From positions 3,038,001 through 3,102,000 of the forward strand of contig VNWV01000005.1 in assembly GCA_009801085.1 (NCBI GenBank): DNA of 64,000 nucleotides. Direction: 5' to 3'. Below the pieces are notes generated by a model. The model did no database searches. It saw nothing but the letters and a program-made list of their open reading frames with translations, and was not told where the DNA came from. How positions within the stretch are numbered: position 1 is the first letter of the stretch; every line of letters starts with the position of its first letter. This document shows, one piece after another, positions 47,669-58,463 of this stretch. Made by a program: the position numbers and the translations under genes. The DNA comes from Lasiodiplodia sp. COLG20. Taxonomy: Eukaryota; Ascomycota; Dothideomycetes; Botryosphaeriales; Botryosphaeriaceae.

Positions 47669-49942
47669 ATGAGCGACTCCGAGCTGTCCTCGGTGTTATC
47701 GTCGCCTCCCGCCAGCGACGACGAGGCAAAGGCCATTGGGCCCATGGACAAGTTCCTGCAGAAGTCGTCGGCCAAGAAGAAGATGGCCGCCGCAACCACC
47801 GCGCAACCTCCGCCGAGTCCGCCCGTCAAGAGGAAGCGCTCCCCCTCTCCACCGCACGAGGAGGTCCTGGCCGACAATCCTATCATACCTGTGAGTTGGT
47901 GGCGCGACATGACACGTATTGACGCGACGAACGCGTCGCATTTGCCCTGCACGCTGTGCTAATGCGCATGCTACATCATAGGTCATCGTCACGTTCCGGG
48001 CGCGCCTGTCCGATGCCTTCCCGCCCAAGTGCCCTCACCTTGGTCCTCAGGATATCGAGAAGGGGATTGTTGATTCCGCCCCGTCGCCGCAAGTCGAAAG
48101 CCTTTTGTGTGCGCTCCTTGGATTCGCTCTCAACCGCAAGAAACCCGTCGAGTACGTCCTCCGCCGCCCATACCTTGTCGCGCACCTCCCGCATCCCGCG
48201 TCCAGAATAATCCAAGCTTGAATACTCGAGCAGGGCTAATACGCATGCAGGAAGGGTCATTATGGCCGCGCTCTCGAGGAAACTATGTCGACCTACAAGT
48301 CCGAGTGGCCGTACTCCTGGGGCGGAATAAACCCTCTGTCTGGCAGCCGTTCTTTCAACGACATGAGCCCCCAAGACCGGGTGAGCGGCTCTACGTTCGC
48401 TGTTTTGAGCATGTTGCTGACCCTTTTTGCAGTTGTCCGTCCTGCAAGCCATCATCCACTGGTGCCTCCACGGTTCGGATGTTATCAAGGCAATCATCAA
48501 AGAGAACTACAAGCAAAGCCGCCATGATGACGATCTGAACCAGCCGCTTTCCGTGCAGCCCTGGGGCGTGGATGGCGATAAGCGTCGCTACTGGCTCATC
48601 GAGGGGAAGGACGACACTCCATTCCGCTTATATCGCGAGAGCAATCCGTATCACAAGAAGGTTCAGTTCCGTAGCGTAGCAGGTTCTATTGAAGAGCTGC
48701 GGGAAGTCGCCCTCAAGCTGGCAAAGGATGGTACCCAGGCGTCGCGCAGGCTCGGCGAGAGGATCAACGCCGCTATCCCTCGCTTCGAAGCTACTGAGGA
48801 TGTAAGCTTTGTCCTTGGCATTATGAATCCACCAAATCCATTCCCGCAAGCAGATGCTAACAGCCCCTCCACAGAAGCGCAAGCGGCGTGAGTATCGCAT
48901 GCAACGCAAGGCACAGTTCGCTCGTCCAGAGCCTGGCTTCTCGCTGTACGAGGGCCGCACTCGTGGCAAGCGCATGAAGTACACTTTCTCCGACGAGGAA
49001 GATGAGACTTCCGATGCACTCTCCACTCGTCGCTCCACGCGCCGTGGCACTCCGGCGGACAACAAGCCGGTTGTTACTTCCAGTGGCCGCCAAGTTCGCT
49101 CTCGCATGGGCGGCCTCTACGGCGAAACTCTTCTTAGCGGCCAGAACACGGAACTAGACTCCCCTGGTACCGCGGACTATGAGCGATCTGACGCCTCCGA
49201 GGGCATGGGCGGCCGCGCCACTCGCGCCGGTCGCGGCAGGCACGGCGTCCCCCAGCGCAGCAACAAGCACATCGACGGCTACAACAGCATCGATGAGATG
49301 GACGACGAAGACGAAGTGGACGAATGGGACGGGGGTGATGATGATGACGATGAGGATTTGGGACTCAACGACGACGATGAGGAATCCCTTGCCGATGACG
49401 AGTCGGATAGCGACAACTACGTCAAGCCCAAGGGTAGTCTCGTGGTCACTCTGCGGATCCGCCCCGATCGCCTCGCCGCTGCGAGCAGCCCCCCTCCGCA
49501 GCCGAGCAGCCCGCCGGCTACCACCGAAGAGGTTGAGGACAAGATGGAGATCGACAGCGGCGTCAATGCCAGCACCCAGCCAACTGCTCAAACTTCTGCA
49601 TCCTCTATGGATACGCCCGCTCCGTCCGTGGAATCCAAGGTCCAGCCCGCTGCACAGACCACGGATTCTGTGTCCAAGCCCACATCTGGAGAGAAGGTGG
49701 CTGCCGAGCCGATCGCAAAGCTGCCTTCACCCCCTGTTAGTATCAATTTGAAGTCGGAGCAACCAGAGGTCAACGGCAGGCAGGGAATTCCGAGCACGAT
49801 GTCCGCAGAGACTGCTCCGATTCACTATCCTGTGCAGCAGCTTCAGTACCTTGCACAGACTGATCACAGCCTCCAGCCACCCAGTTTCCGGGTCCAGGAT
49901 GCAGCCATGACCGATCTCCCTCCTACGCACACGTCGCAATAA
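47669..49942 (+). CDS. WHIM/DDT-type putative chromatin-remodelling cofactor
   Basis: The protein has 652 residues in five exons: 47669-47890, 47982-48151, 48251-48380, 48433-48801 and 48875-49942. Introns are 91, 99, 52 and 73 nt. The first 75 residues are acidic/Ser-rich with KRKRSPSPP. Exons 2-4 form a helical block: VIVTFRARLSDAFPP, VESLLCALLGFALNRKK, LSVLQAIIHWCLHGSDVIKA, then PWGVDGDKRRYWLIEG and FRLYRE. This resembles the DDT/WHIM modules of RSF1, CECR2 and related ISWI partners, where the tryptophan-aspartate motif contacts linker DNA or the ATPase. The C-terminal half is disordered: Arg-rich (RRSTRRGT), a long Asp/Glu run (about 440-490), then Pro/Ser/Thr-rich. It is likely a nuclear, nucleosome-binding subunit. 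The exact orthologue is not clear to me. Confidence 0.75.
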
Positions 49943-50968
49943 AAGGAGCTGATGTGATGAAGACTTTCATTTTCCAATGGGTGTAAGATCGGAATGATGC
50001 GGACGTATCGTGTATGATATACGATACGATACCCTCTTGTGTTTTTTGTTCTTTGTGTTTCTGACTTTACCTTGCTTTTGCTCCACGGAGACACAAAGTC
50101 TTGGGAAGCTTATGGCGTTTGTATTGGGTTTAATGGATTGCGATATTCGATTCACCATGCTGACAGGGAGGCCATACCAATATCCAGGGGTTGATAGACT
50201 TTCACAGCGCTGCTACTGATGCCGGTTTTAAGCCTGGATGGGATGGGATGATATACCATCTTAGGCACGATGCATTACATTATGTAGGATAGGCGCGTAC
50301 ATCAGAGATAACAATGACATTGTTATAGAGACAGCGTCCCAAATGTTGCGTATGAAGAATATCTGTGTACTACAGGGATATTGCATCCGAACGCTAGCGT
50401 CAACTTATTTTTCGCTCATACCACGAGAAGTTGAAACTATCGTCCGGATGAGAATGTCGAATTAAAAATTCTACATACATGTCCGGACGATAGCGTCAAC
50501 TGCCCACAGATGTTGTTTTATTGAAATGAAAAAAATAAAATAAAAAGCAATGGCATGGTTACCTTAAGCTTATGCAAGGAGTGTGGAGTCATGTACAGAC
50601 ATGCAAGGGGCAATCCTTTGCAGCCCACCACATTGGTGCGAACACACTATGTCGATGTGAAATTCATTTTACATTCTAAGACACATTGCGCGCACATAAA
50701 AAAAAATGTAGACACAAAATGGCCCTGTCCACCTTCATGAGTGTTGAAAAATGGCGCTCATGGCCGTTTCAACAGCTATTCCGAAGTCATTCGTTTTTAT
50801 ACATCAGAATAACAAGGTAGAGGTCTTGGGTCTTTATTATTCAAGTCGTTTCTCCTCAATCTCCGCAATAGATGCTTTTAACACAGCAATTACTCTCCGT
50901 CTTTTTGCCCACCATGCTCCAAACGCCATGCTTTCGCAAAAAACAACCATCGGCGGCACCAACCGCCC
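49943..50968. other. Convergent intergenic region between WHIM and FAF1-like genes
   Basis: About 1 kb, moderately AT-rich, holding two facing 3' ends and the palindromic element copy D. No gene recognised. Confidence 0.5.
50424..50506. mobile_element. 83-bp palindromic MITE-like element, copy D
   Basis: The left end CGAGAAG (50424) is degenerate and the right end is CTGCCCA (ending 50506). Inside, TTGAAACTATCGTCCGGA on the left faces TGTCCGGACGATAGCGTCAA on the right. Pairing continues through ATGTCGAATT/AATTCTACAT to the centre, so the whole 83 bp is one hairpin of about 41-base arms. Confidence 0.7.
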
Positions 50969-51919
50969 TTACCTCCTCTTGCCACCCTTCTTCCCACCCC
51001 CAAACCCGCCTCTCCCTTCCCCTGTAATGCTAGCGACATCCCTCTTGCTCAACCGCAGCGTGCCGCCGCTAAACCTGCCGACACCGGGCCCGCCAACGCC
51101 GCGCTCCCTCTTCTTGCCGGCATCCTTGGCCTTATCCTTGCGCTCCTTCTCGAGGATGATGCCGTTCTCGCGGGCCTCGCGGCGGCGGGTGGCCTCCTTG
51201 GCGGCGGCCTTGGCATTGATGCCCTTGCGGTGCGACATGGGCATGTTCTTCTGCTCGAGGATGGACGACTTGGAGCCAAGGGCCTGGATGCGCAGGTCGG
51301 TGGCTTTGTGGCGGTTCTTGCCCGTGGGGCCGGCGAGCAGGTTGGCCGGCGACGAGGCGTCGAGGAGGTGTGATTCTTTGAGTAGGCGTTGCAGCGCGAG
51401 GTCGTTCTTGAGGTTCATGGCGTCTGCGTCGTCATCTTCGTCGTCGTCTTTTTTGTTGGAGGTGGCGGGTTTCTTAGAGGGCTGGGTCGGTGGTTTTGAG
51501 GACTGGTGGTGCGCAGCGCGTTCAGCTAGAGTCCATCATATGGAAGCAGAAAGTTGTGAGAAGGCACGTACCATGAATGCTTTCAATTCCGCTTTGCTCA
51601 ACCGCTCTGAGCGCGTGGGACCGGTAACCTCGACAACTTCGACGGTCTTGCTAGGCTCGTCGTCGTCTTCCGATATCCCTTCCCAATCGTCATCCTCCTC
51701 GCTCTCGTCCTCTTCATCCTCTTCCTCGGGTTCGGGTGCCTTCTCCTTCTTCTTCACGCCGGCCAGCGGCTTGAACTTTGCCTCGAAAGCGCGCCGAAAC
51801 GCATCGCGCATGTCCTCCGAATCAGATTCCTCAGGCTCCTCCTTCTTGGCAGGACGTTTGCTAACAGGCGCAGCCGCCTTCGCCTCGACGCGCTTTCGCT
51901 TTCCGAGTGCAACAGCCAT
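50969..51919 (-). CDS. FAF1-like 40S ribosome assembly factor
   Basis: The protein has 293 residues in two exons, 51919-51572 and 51502-50969. The 69-nt intron is GTACGT...GCTGA...CACCAG, phase 0. The N terminus is basic (GKRKRVEAKAAAPVSKRPAK), then strongly acidic (EEEDEEDESEEDDDWEGIS), then EVVEVTGPTRSERLSKAELK. The C-terminal half has LKNDLALQRLLKESHLLD, KATDLRIQALGSKSSILEQK, NMPMSHRKGINAKAAAKEAT and a Gly/Lys-rich tail. This arrangement fits the Faf1 (YIL019W)/C1orf131 family, nucleolar proteins needed for early small-subunit pre-rRNA processing. Low-complexity ends make the match rest mainly on the LQRLLKESHLL and SHRKGINAKAA blocks. It shares a 209-bp divergent promoter with HIS6. Confidence 0.75.
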
Positions 51920-52128
51920 CGTTCGGCGTATATATCGGTTCGTGGTGAGAAAAATGGCAGCGCAAGTATTCGCGAGTAACTTTTCCGTGAGCTGCGTCGC
52001 GCGCACGGCGGTGGCGCGCGGCAGAAAAGTTGCCCGCAGCAGCACCTCCGCGGCGCGGGGCTTAACCTGCCCCACCACGACATTCACTCACCCAATTTCT
52101 CACCACAACCGAGTATCAGGAAGAAATC
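51920..52128. promoter_or_regulatory. Shared divergent promoter of the FAF1-like gene and HIS6
   Basis: Only 209 bases separate the two start codons, so both leaders and core promoters must fit here. The middle is GC-rich; CTCACCAC-type tracts precede the HIS6 ATG. TATATA occurs at about 51930 just upstream of the FAF1-like ATG. Confidence 0.6.
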
Positions 52129-53043
52129 ATGACGCGCTTCCGCCCTTGCATCGACCTCCACGCCGGCTCCGTCAAGCAGATTGTCGGCGGCACGCTGACG
52201 ACCACCGACTCGGACCTCAAGACCAACCACGTCTCGGAGCTGCCGGCCGGCCACTTCGCGACGCTCTACAAGGACAATGGCCTCATCGGCGCGCACGTCA
52301 TCATGCTCGGCCCGGGCAATGATGAGGCCGCGACGGAGGCCGTGAAGGCGTGGCCGAATGGCCTGCAGGTCGGCGGCGGAATCACCGATGCGAACGCGGC
52401 GATGTGGGTGGAGAGGGGCGCGGAGAAGGTGGGTGCGGATCGGATGGGATTCTGGAGATAGAATGGAGGATAAAAAGACAGGATGGATTTAGGGCTGGGC
52501 TGACGCGGGAGAATAGTAGGTGATCATCACGTCGTACCTCTTCCCATCAGGCAAGTTCTCGCTCGAGCGCCTGCAGGCCGTGCTGAAGGCGCTGGGCGGC
52601 GACAAGGAGAAACTGGTCATCGACCTCAGCTGCAGGAGGCGAGGCGAGACCTGGTTCGTCGCCATGAACAAGTGGCAGACCATCACCGATATGGAGCTCA
52701 ACCAGGGTAAGTGCTACGGTTGCGACTGAGCATGTCGAAAGCTGATGGATGCCTTGCAGAGTCGATATCTCTCCTTGAGCCTTACTGCTCCGAGTTCCTC
52801 ATCCACGCCGCCGATAACGAGGGCCTCCAGCAGGGCATCGACCACGAGCTCGTGAAGAAGCTAGCCGCGTGGTGCAGCATCCCTGTGACGTATGCCGGCG
52901 GCGGCAGGAGCTTGGAGGACTTGGACACGGTCAAGGAGCTTAGCAATGGTAAGGTTGATCTGACCATTGGAAGTGCACTTGATATTTTTGGGGGTAGTGC
53001 GGTGAAGTTTGAGGACTGCATTGCGTGGAATTTGAAGCAGTAG
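52129..53043 (+). CDS. HIS6: ProFAR isomerase of histidine biosynthesis
   Basis: The protein has 256 residues in three exons: 52129-52428, 52520-52706 and 52760-53043. Introns are 91 and 53 nt (donors GTGGGT and GTAAGT). It is a TIM-barrel HisA/HIS6 enzyme: [20 protein letters not shown] carries the catalytic-type Asp on strand 1, LQVGGGI is the first phosphate-binding loop, [10 protein letters not shown] corresponds to the second catalytic region, and [14 protein letters not shown] and [11 protein letters not shown] form the remaining phosphate-binding loops. It converts ProFAR to PRFAR, the fourth step of histidine synthesis, in the cytosol. Length agrees with the yeast enzyme (about 260). 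Eukaryote-type insertions ([20 protein letters not shown]) are present. Strong identification. Confidence 0.94.
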
Positions 53044-53232
53044 AAGGTCATCGGGGCATCCAGATAGAAAATGTCAAAAGGGAAACTAGATCAAGAGAAG
53101 ACGAAAGTAAAAGAATCGCAAATAGGCAGACGGTAAGCTTACTTCCACAAATCTCTCATAATTCTGCTCCCTCTCGAATATTATTAACTGCGTTCACGAC
53201 TGCACAACGTTCTTAATCGTTTCAGGTGAATT

Positions 53233-54183
53233 GTGAAAGGTAGGAACCTCCTCTCCAACAACCATCCACTCACCCAGCCATATCATCCTGCCCCTTTATA
53301 CGCTACCTCACCCTACGCTGCCCCTTCCACACCGCAGCTACCACCAGGCTATCTGATGCCAGCTTTGCAATTTCAACGGCCAGTAGTTCTTGTGATGGCC
53401 AATCCGTACCACAAGCATATCCTCTTATTCCTCCGTACACTGCCCCCATGTACATCACTCAACATGGGCTGCGGCCTTGCTCTAAGCAGCTCCAACTGAT
53501 CCCCCTTAAGCGGTTTGGACCGCGGCAGACGATGAAGCGGTACGACACTATGGCCTAGTAATTACTAGCCCGCTCTTCGAAGTTTGGATTGCAGAACCTA
53601 AGATTAACAAATCTGGACAGTGGCTTGGTAGTAGAGTACGCCATCTGGGTTTCGGTAAGCTTAAGGTAGAAGATGGCGTTGGTATTCTCGTCAACTCGGT
53701 GAACGAGATACACTCCTAGGGTCTGAGGAAACACGCTCAGTGGGTAAAGGAAGATATCGAGGCGCTTGCGAAAAAGGACGGCCATGAGGCTACTCTGAAG
53801 ATGGCAACATCTTAAGTATACTATATCAATTCCGTCACGGTGCTGGGCGGGTCGCGGCGGGCTCGGCAATGCTTTCTTCAAGCGTCTGGTCGAAAAACTC
53901 CCGGAGCTCCCGCAGATCTTCCAATCATTGGTACCTTCTACAGAGGCGGTCATCAAGGGACGCCCCCCTGCCCCGCAAGCTAATCAACTATGAACTAAGA
54001 GACGTCAATAAGGTGGCCAAGTACCGCATCACTGTCAGTCTGAAGTACCTCTTATCGTGTTATCGCTCTCAGAGCTCAGAGGTGGGTTTGCAGGATGACC
54101 CGCTTGACAAGCGCGCCGAAAAAGATAAGGCCTACGCTGAGGAAGTAGGCGACGGTGACCCTAATAAAATGGATGTCGAGTAG
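53233..54183 (+). pseudogene. Decayed coding region of unknown family
   Basis: Coding-looking pieces occur in different plus-strand frames separated by stops and frameshifts. They are a Pro/Tyr-rich piece (SPYAAPSTPQLPPGYLMPAL, then in another frame YPLIPPYTAPMYITQHGL and PLKRFGPRQTMKRYDTMA), RSSKFGLQNLRLTNLDSGLV near 53580, and FKRLVEKLPELPQIFQSLVP near 53880. In yet another frame a charged C terminus reads DKRAEKDKAYAEEVGDGDPN, ending KMDVE at the stop 54181-54183. No set of plausible introns joins them that I could find. I take this as a broken gene; the family is unknown. It could also be a gene with unusual introns. Confidence 0.35.
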
Positions 54184-54536
54184 GGTCACCGGGAGGGATT
54201 GTCAAGGAACGCTTTTGTCTTTGCATAGCAATAGCTTACTGCCGCCCAATAACTTTCTTTCTTGTTAAATTCTCCTTGCCCGAGGCACGATGAGAGAGAC
54301 CCCTGGTCCAATAGTTTTCTTTCCCGTGATCAGGACGCAGCCTCAGACTATACGATGCGACATCAATCACTACACATGACCATAAAGATACGTCACTCTG
54401 TGTACACAACCCGCGATTCCAATCATGATGGAAATTAGCCGTGGACACCTTCGTCCGGAACTGCGTTCGCCATTCATAGCTAACGATCAAATACTTTGTT
54501 CTGCAAAACTACCCCCTCATGCCATCAATTTCGCCG

Positions 54537-55288
54537 CTATGGTTGATTGGGCTCTTTCTTGTTGGAGGACTCTTGGCTAATAACAAGGCCGTATTCGCCG
54601 GCAATGACCGACCTGGTAGGGCCACCCGGCTGCTCGGACTTCGTGGGCGCGGGCGAGGGCGCGAGAGCCCTTGGTGGGCTCGAAGACCAAGGAATAGGGA
54701 CAGGTGAGGATGAGAGAATCGGAGAAGTTGGAGGCGAAGCCTTACGCTCCCAAGGCAATCTGTCGTCCTCCTCGATTTTGACCTGAGCTCTGCCATCGCC
54801 AGGCTCATCGCCCCCAGCACCGCCAGCCTCGCTAGCCTGACCGGCCTCTGCCCTCTTGGCAGCTTTGCGGGCTTCCCGCTGTGTCGTAGTGAGGTTCCCA
54901 GGCTTCCTCTTGCGCTTTGACATTGTGCGGGTGTCCTCCTCACCCTCTGGGACTGGGACCGAAAACTTCATAGCGGCGGCATTGCGTACGCGTGTATGCT
55001 TCTCGAGGTGCGAACGCTTGCGCTTCTTCTGTAACTTCACCATATTAGCGGAGTTCCAGGACATTTCCATTTGAAAATTATCCGAGATGTGGTTGAATCC
55101 CGCCCAATACTTCGAAAGAGCGTGGGCCAGGAAAATGAAAAATAATTGCAGTGCATGTCTTGGAGATGTCCTGGTGGAGAAGGTATCTGTGAGGCAAATT
55201 GATTTGAAGAAAGATAAACACTTACGCTGCTGACTTCCGTGGCAACGCTGTCCTGCCCCGCCACCGCTGACTGCTCCTCGGGATCCAT
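54537..55288 (-). CDS. Hypothetical basic protein with Ser/Pro-rich tail
   Basis: The protein has 184 residues in two exons: 55288-55226 (MDPEEQSAVAGQDSVATEVS S) and 55028-54537. The 197-nt intron has a GTAAGT donor, a CGCTAAT branch and a GTTACAG acceptor, phase 0. Exon 2 opens with a basic block KKRKRSHLEKHTRVRNAAAM, then KFSVPVPEGEEDTRTMSKRK and RKPGNLTTTQREARKAAKRA, which look like nuclear localisation or RNA-binding segments. This is followed by a Gly/Ala/Glu linker and a Ser/Pro-rich region (SPPTSPILSSSPVPIPWSSS) with several SP sites. The tail reads GEYGLVISQESSNKKEPNQP. I do not recognise the family. The intron is longer than most, so a small extra exon inside it is possible. Confidence 0.55.
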
Positions 55289-55577
55289 TTTCGCAAACAC
55301 GAAGCAAAGAAGTAAAAAGAGGTCTCGAAACGGCAAAAACAAGAAAACATTTGGCTGCTTTGCTGAGAGAGGTGGATCGATCGTGCACGTGGGTGAGAGA
55401 GAAAGACGGAGTTGTAAAGTTCAGCAGTCCTGCAGGCTTAATAAGGGCCGCGGGCTAGCGCATATTCGGGAGGGTAGGCACAATGGTCGACAGTTGCGCC
55501 TTCCACGCAACCAGAACACTAAAATTTAGCAGTGAGGAGCAGTTACTTAGCACCAGTTTTAAGATGGTTTTGCTTTT
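55289..55577. other. Upstream region of the basic-protein gene
   Basis: About 290 bases between the ATG at 55288 and the end of the helicase remnant. CGATCGTGCACGTG occurs at about 55378. No gene recognised. Confidence 0.4.
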
Positions 55578-57144
55578 CTACAAAGCACGGGTTTTTATTT
55601 TTAGTAGCGAGAAGGAGTTGTTGAAAGAAAGAATGAGGACCGCCTTTTTTGGGGGTACTCTTGCGTTCAGAAACTTCACCAACTCGGGGAAGATGTTGAG
55701 CTGCCTAGTCAGTCGGGTTGACTCTAATAGCATGTCGGTGCTAAGTTTGACGCCCTCTTCGTCACTTTCCAGACTTCCTGTTACTTGTGAGTGAGCTTCT
55801 GGGTTGAGTGAAGCCTCAACAACAATCTCTTTGGAAGGATCGGCCTGTGAAAACCTCCCTCCAAACCACTTGCTAATTTTGAGCCTCCTTATTATCTGGG
55901 CTTTTTTGTAGAAATTTGAATTCGACATTTTCGTCCGGACGATAGCTTCAACTGCCCATATATGTTATCATTTTTCTAAGAAAGGGATGGGGCATAGTTA
56001 CGCCTGGGGCCTTACCTACAATTCTTCACGCAAGCCTTCGGCGACCGCGCGTGATCAGCGAAAAGAAGCCGTGAAACCCAATTTGTTATAGTCTCTTTCG
56101 TGGACCCGTAAGGGGTTCCTGAGACAAGAACCGTACAATTCGCGGCGTGTAGTTTAGATGATCGCCAGAGCCAGCATTGGCATTTGGATGAACGTGAAAC
56201 TCATCTATGACAACCAAGCCGAATATCTGACCAGCTGCGTTAAGTGGTTGAGAGATGTAACGCTTGTAGCAGTTGTCCGTAGTCATGATGCCGTAACGAC
56301 AGAGATCATCAACCGAGTTGTCTTGAGGGCGAGTCCTGGCTTTGTAGGCATTCCCAAAAGCTATTCCGTGGTTATTTGTAAGGTGCGCCATTAACAGTCG
56401 TAGACACTGTTCCTTGTCAGAGTCAACGAACTTCCCAACTTGCTTGAGCCACTGCCCAATGTGAGACAGTTGGACAAAGAAAAGGAAAGGGTAGGTTCCG
56501 CATCTGCGAAAGAAAAGTTCTTTCCAATCCTCCACACAGCTCCTGCCGACACAGGAACACTCAAAGCTAGGTCCGATATCTTCGCTTGGGCACTTGCTGT
56601 CGGTCGATCCTTTGGGGAGGTGGCGACCATCATGAGCCTCTCGACTGGCAGTAACGTCCTCATAATTCAGGCGTAGCTGGTTCCACACCACCCATAGCCC
56701 CAAGACCTCCGCTGTCTTGCCAACGCCCATCTCGCCGCCAATGATCGCACATGTCCCAGGCTTTCCGAGGATTATGTTTATAACCCACCAAACGGCAAAA
56801 ATCTGATGCTGGTAGAGCGGTTGGTTGAAGCCTGTTATTCCAGGCAAATCGGCAAGACTCTTGCAGTTAGCATTGAGCCAATTTTCCTGGTTTGATCGCA
56901 GGATAAACCGGAGGAACAATTTCATGTTCCGCGGTCAGCCAGTCCTTCTGTCGGTGTTCCCTTCGCTGTTCATACGATCCTGACTTTGAATTCTATTCAG
57001 CGGCTGGTGGTAAAGGAACATGTTATTGTGTTGAGGGAGACTGAAGAGTTTCCTAATACCCGCTCGTAGCATGTACTCCGATAAACTGTAGCATGAAAAT
57101 GGGTTCAGAAGTAGCATCCATTCATCAAACAATCGATAATCCAT
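55578..57144 (-). pseudogene. SNF2-like helicase remnant in fragments
   Basis: Three minus-strand open segments follow one another. At 57144-56935 there is a short N-terminal-like piece. At 56925-56086 (279 codons) there is SLADLPGITGFNQPLYQHQI then FAVWW, a Walker A-like IIGGEMGVGKTAEVLGLWVV, and the DExH box LVVIDEFHVH. At 55928-55578 there is SKWFGGRFSQADPSKEIVVE and LTRQLNIFPELVKFLNARVP, which resembles the inter-lobe region of the same family. Stops and frame changes separate the segments. The second helicase lobe is missing after 55578 and the half copy E of the palindromic element lies between the second and third pieces. Ordinary introns could explain one break, but the missing C-terminal lobe argues for a truncated pseudogene. 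A relative of Rad5/SNF2-type fungal helicases is likely; the precise group is unclear. Confidence 0.55.
55905..55958. mobile_element. Palindromic MITE-like element, half copy E
   Basis: The right half matches the other copies well: GTAGAAATTTGAATTCGACA, then TTTTCGTCCGGACGATAGC, then TTCAACTGCCCA ending at 55958. The expected left arm (about 55876-55904) is not recognisable, so the copy is truncated or diverged. It lies inside the SNF2-like remnant. Confidence 0.6.
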
Positions 57145-58463
57145 ACCTCATTGACCCATGATTTCCATAGCGCAACCCGCTTCAAACAAAGTAAATACCC
57201 GCGGTACCCGCTTAACTAGCAGCAAGAAGCAATACAGAGATAATCCAACAAAGGCAATATAGTCAAGGTAGAACGAACAAAATATTCCAAGCGAAAGAAC
57301 AAGGCGTCACAACCTCAGTAACAAGAGAAGTAGAAGCAGAAGCTAGCGGAACGACAGTCTAGAGCCTATCATGGCTCTCTGCTCTTTCTCATAGACTTGG
57401 ACAGCAGCACTTGAACAGAACCTAAGCGATCGAACAAGCAAGCCATGCTACACACACAGGGTATCCATGTAGTGAGATCAGGGACTACCATCGCGGCGCA
57501 CGAGAAGGACTTCAAAAACAAAAGGATGGGAAACGACCGTGCAGCACAGCAACTAATTATTTCATATTCGCGGCTGGAAAAAAAGTAGAACAAGGAATCA
57601 GACATCGAAAACATCAATCGCTCATCAAAAATAGTACAGACCAGACGCATGCATGAGCCGGATGTTAAAAAGGGAGCAAGTAACACAAGAAAGGGAGGAA
57701 TGAAAAAAAAAAAAAAAGGAAAAACCAGACTCCCCGAAACAATCTCGCCCCAGTGGAAGACGGATTTGTACGCCGAGCCCAAGATCGAAAAAAACAAAGG
57801 GTCCCCCCAAGTTTGCTCCCCTTTTTGGTGTGTCAGCCCGAGACCATGCGCCTGTGTCTATACCCTGAAACAAAAATCCCAATTCCAGTTCCCAGTCTCC
57901 CCCCAAAAAGCAAACGCTCCCAAGTAATGACCGACAGTGAAAAATCATCAAAATCGACATGAAACTACCATAAAAGCCGAGAAAAGAAAAGGCTACCTAA
58001 TAAACAAGAACTAGGAAACACAGCCTAATAAGAAATAGACTTCAAGCCCTCAGTCACCAAAGACCAAAGTGGCGAGAAGGGGTAAGAAGAAGGTGAGCGG
58101 GACTCAAAGAAATTACCCAACTGCGCCGAGGCGAAGAAGAGTCCTTTCGATGTCCAACTGAATGGGAGGGGGAGAAGTGTGGTCGAACCGATCAGACCAA
58201 AAGTTGCGCCTAAGCCAAATTGCTCCGGTATTTGCCTCGACCTCCAGAGTAGTGCTGGAGTTAGTCGTGGTGTGAGTAGTGTGGGGGGTATCATTTCGTG
58301 GTCGTAACGGTCGTGAATCGGAGCGAGGCTTGTTCATATCAGGACCCTCGTTCCGCTCTCATCCGATGTTGCGAAAGCCTACCGGAATATACGCGAAAGT
58401 GGCGTGTATTTTCAGCGGCAATGACATTTGCAGTGTGAAGAGGCGAGCTGACGTTGCAGTCGC
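57145..58463. other. Intergenic, A-rich, downstream of the forkhead gene
   Basis: About 1.3 kb rich in A on the plus strand, with a poly-A run at about 57702-57716. It probably contains the forkhead gene's 3' UTR near 58463. Frames on either strand lack motifs. Confidence 0.45.
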
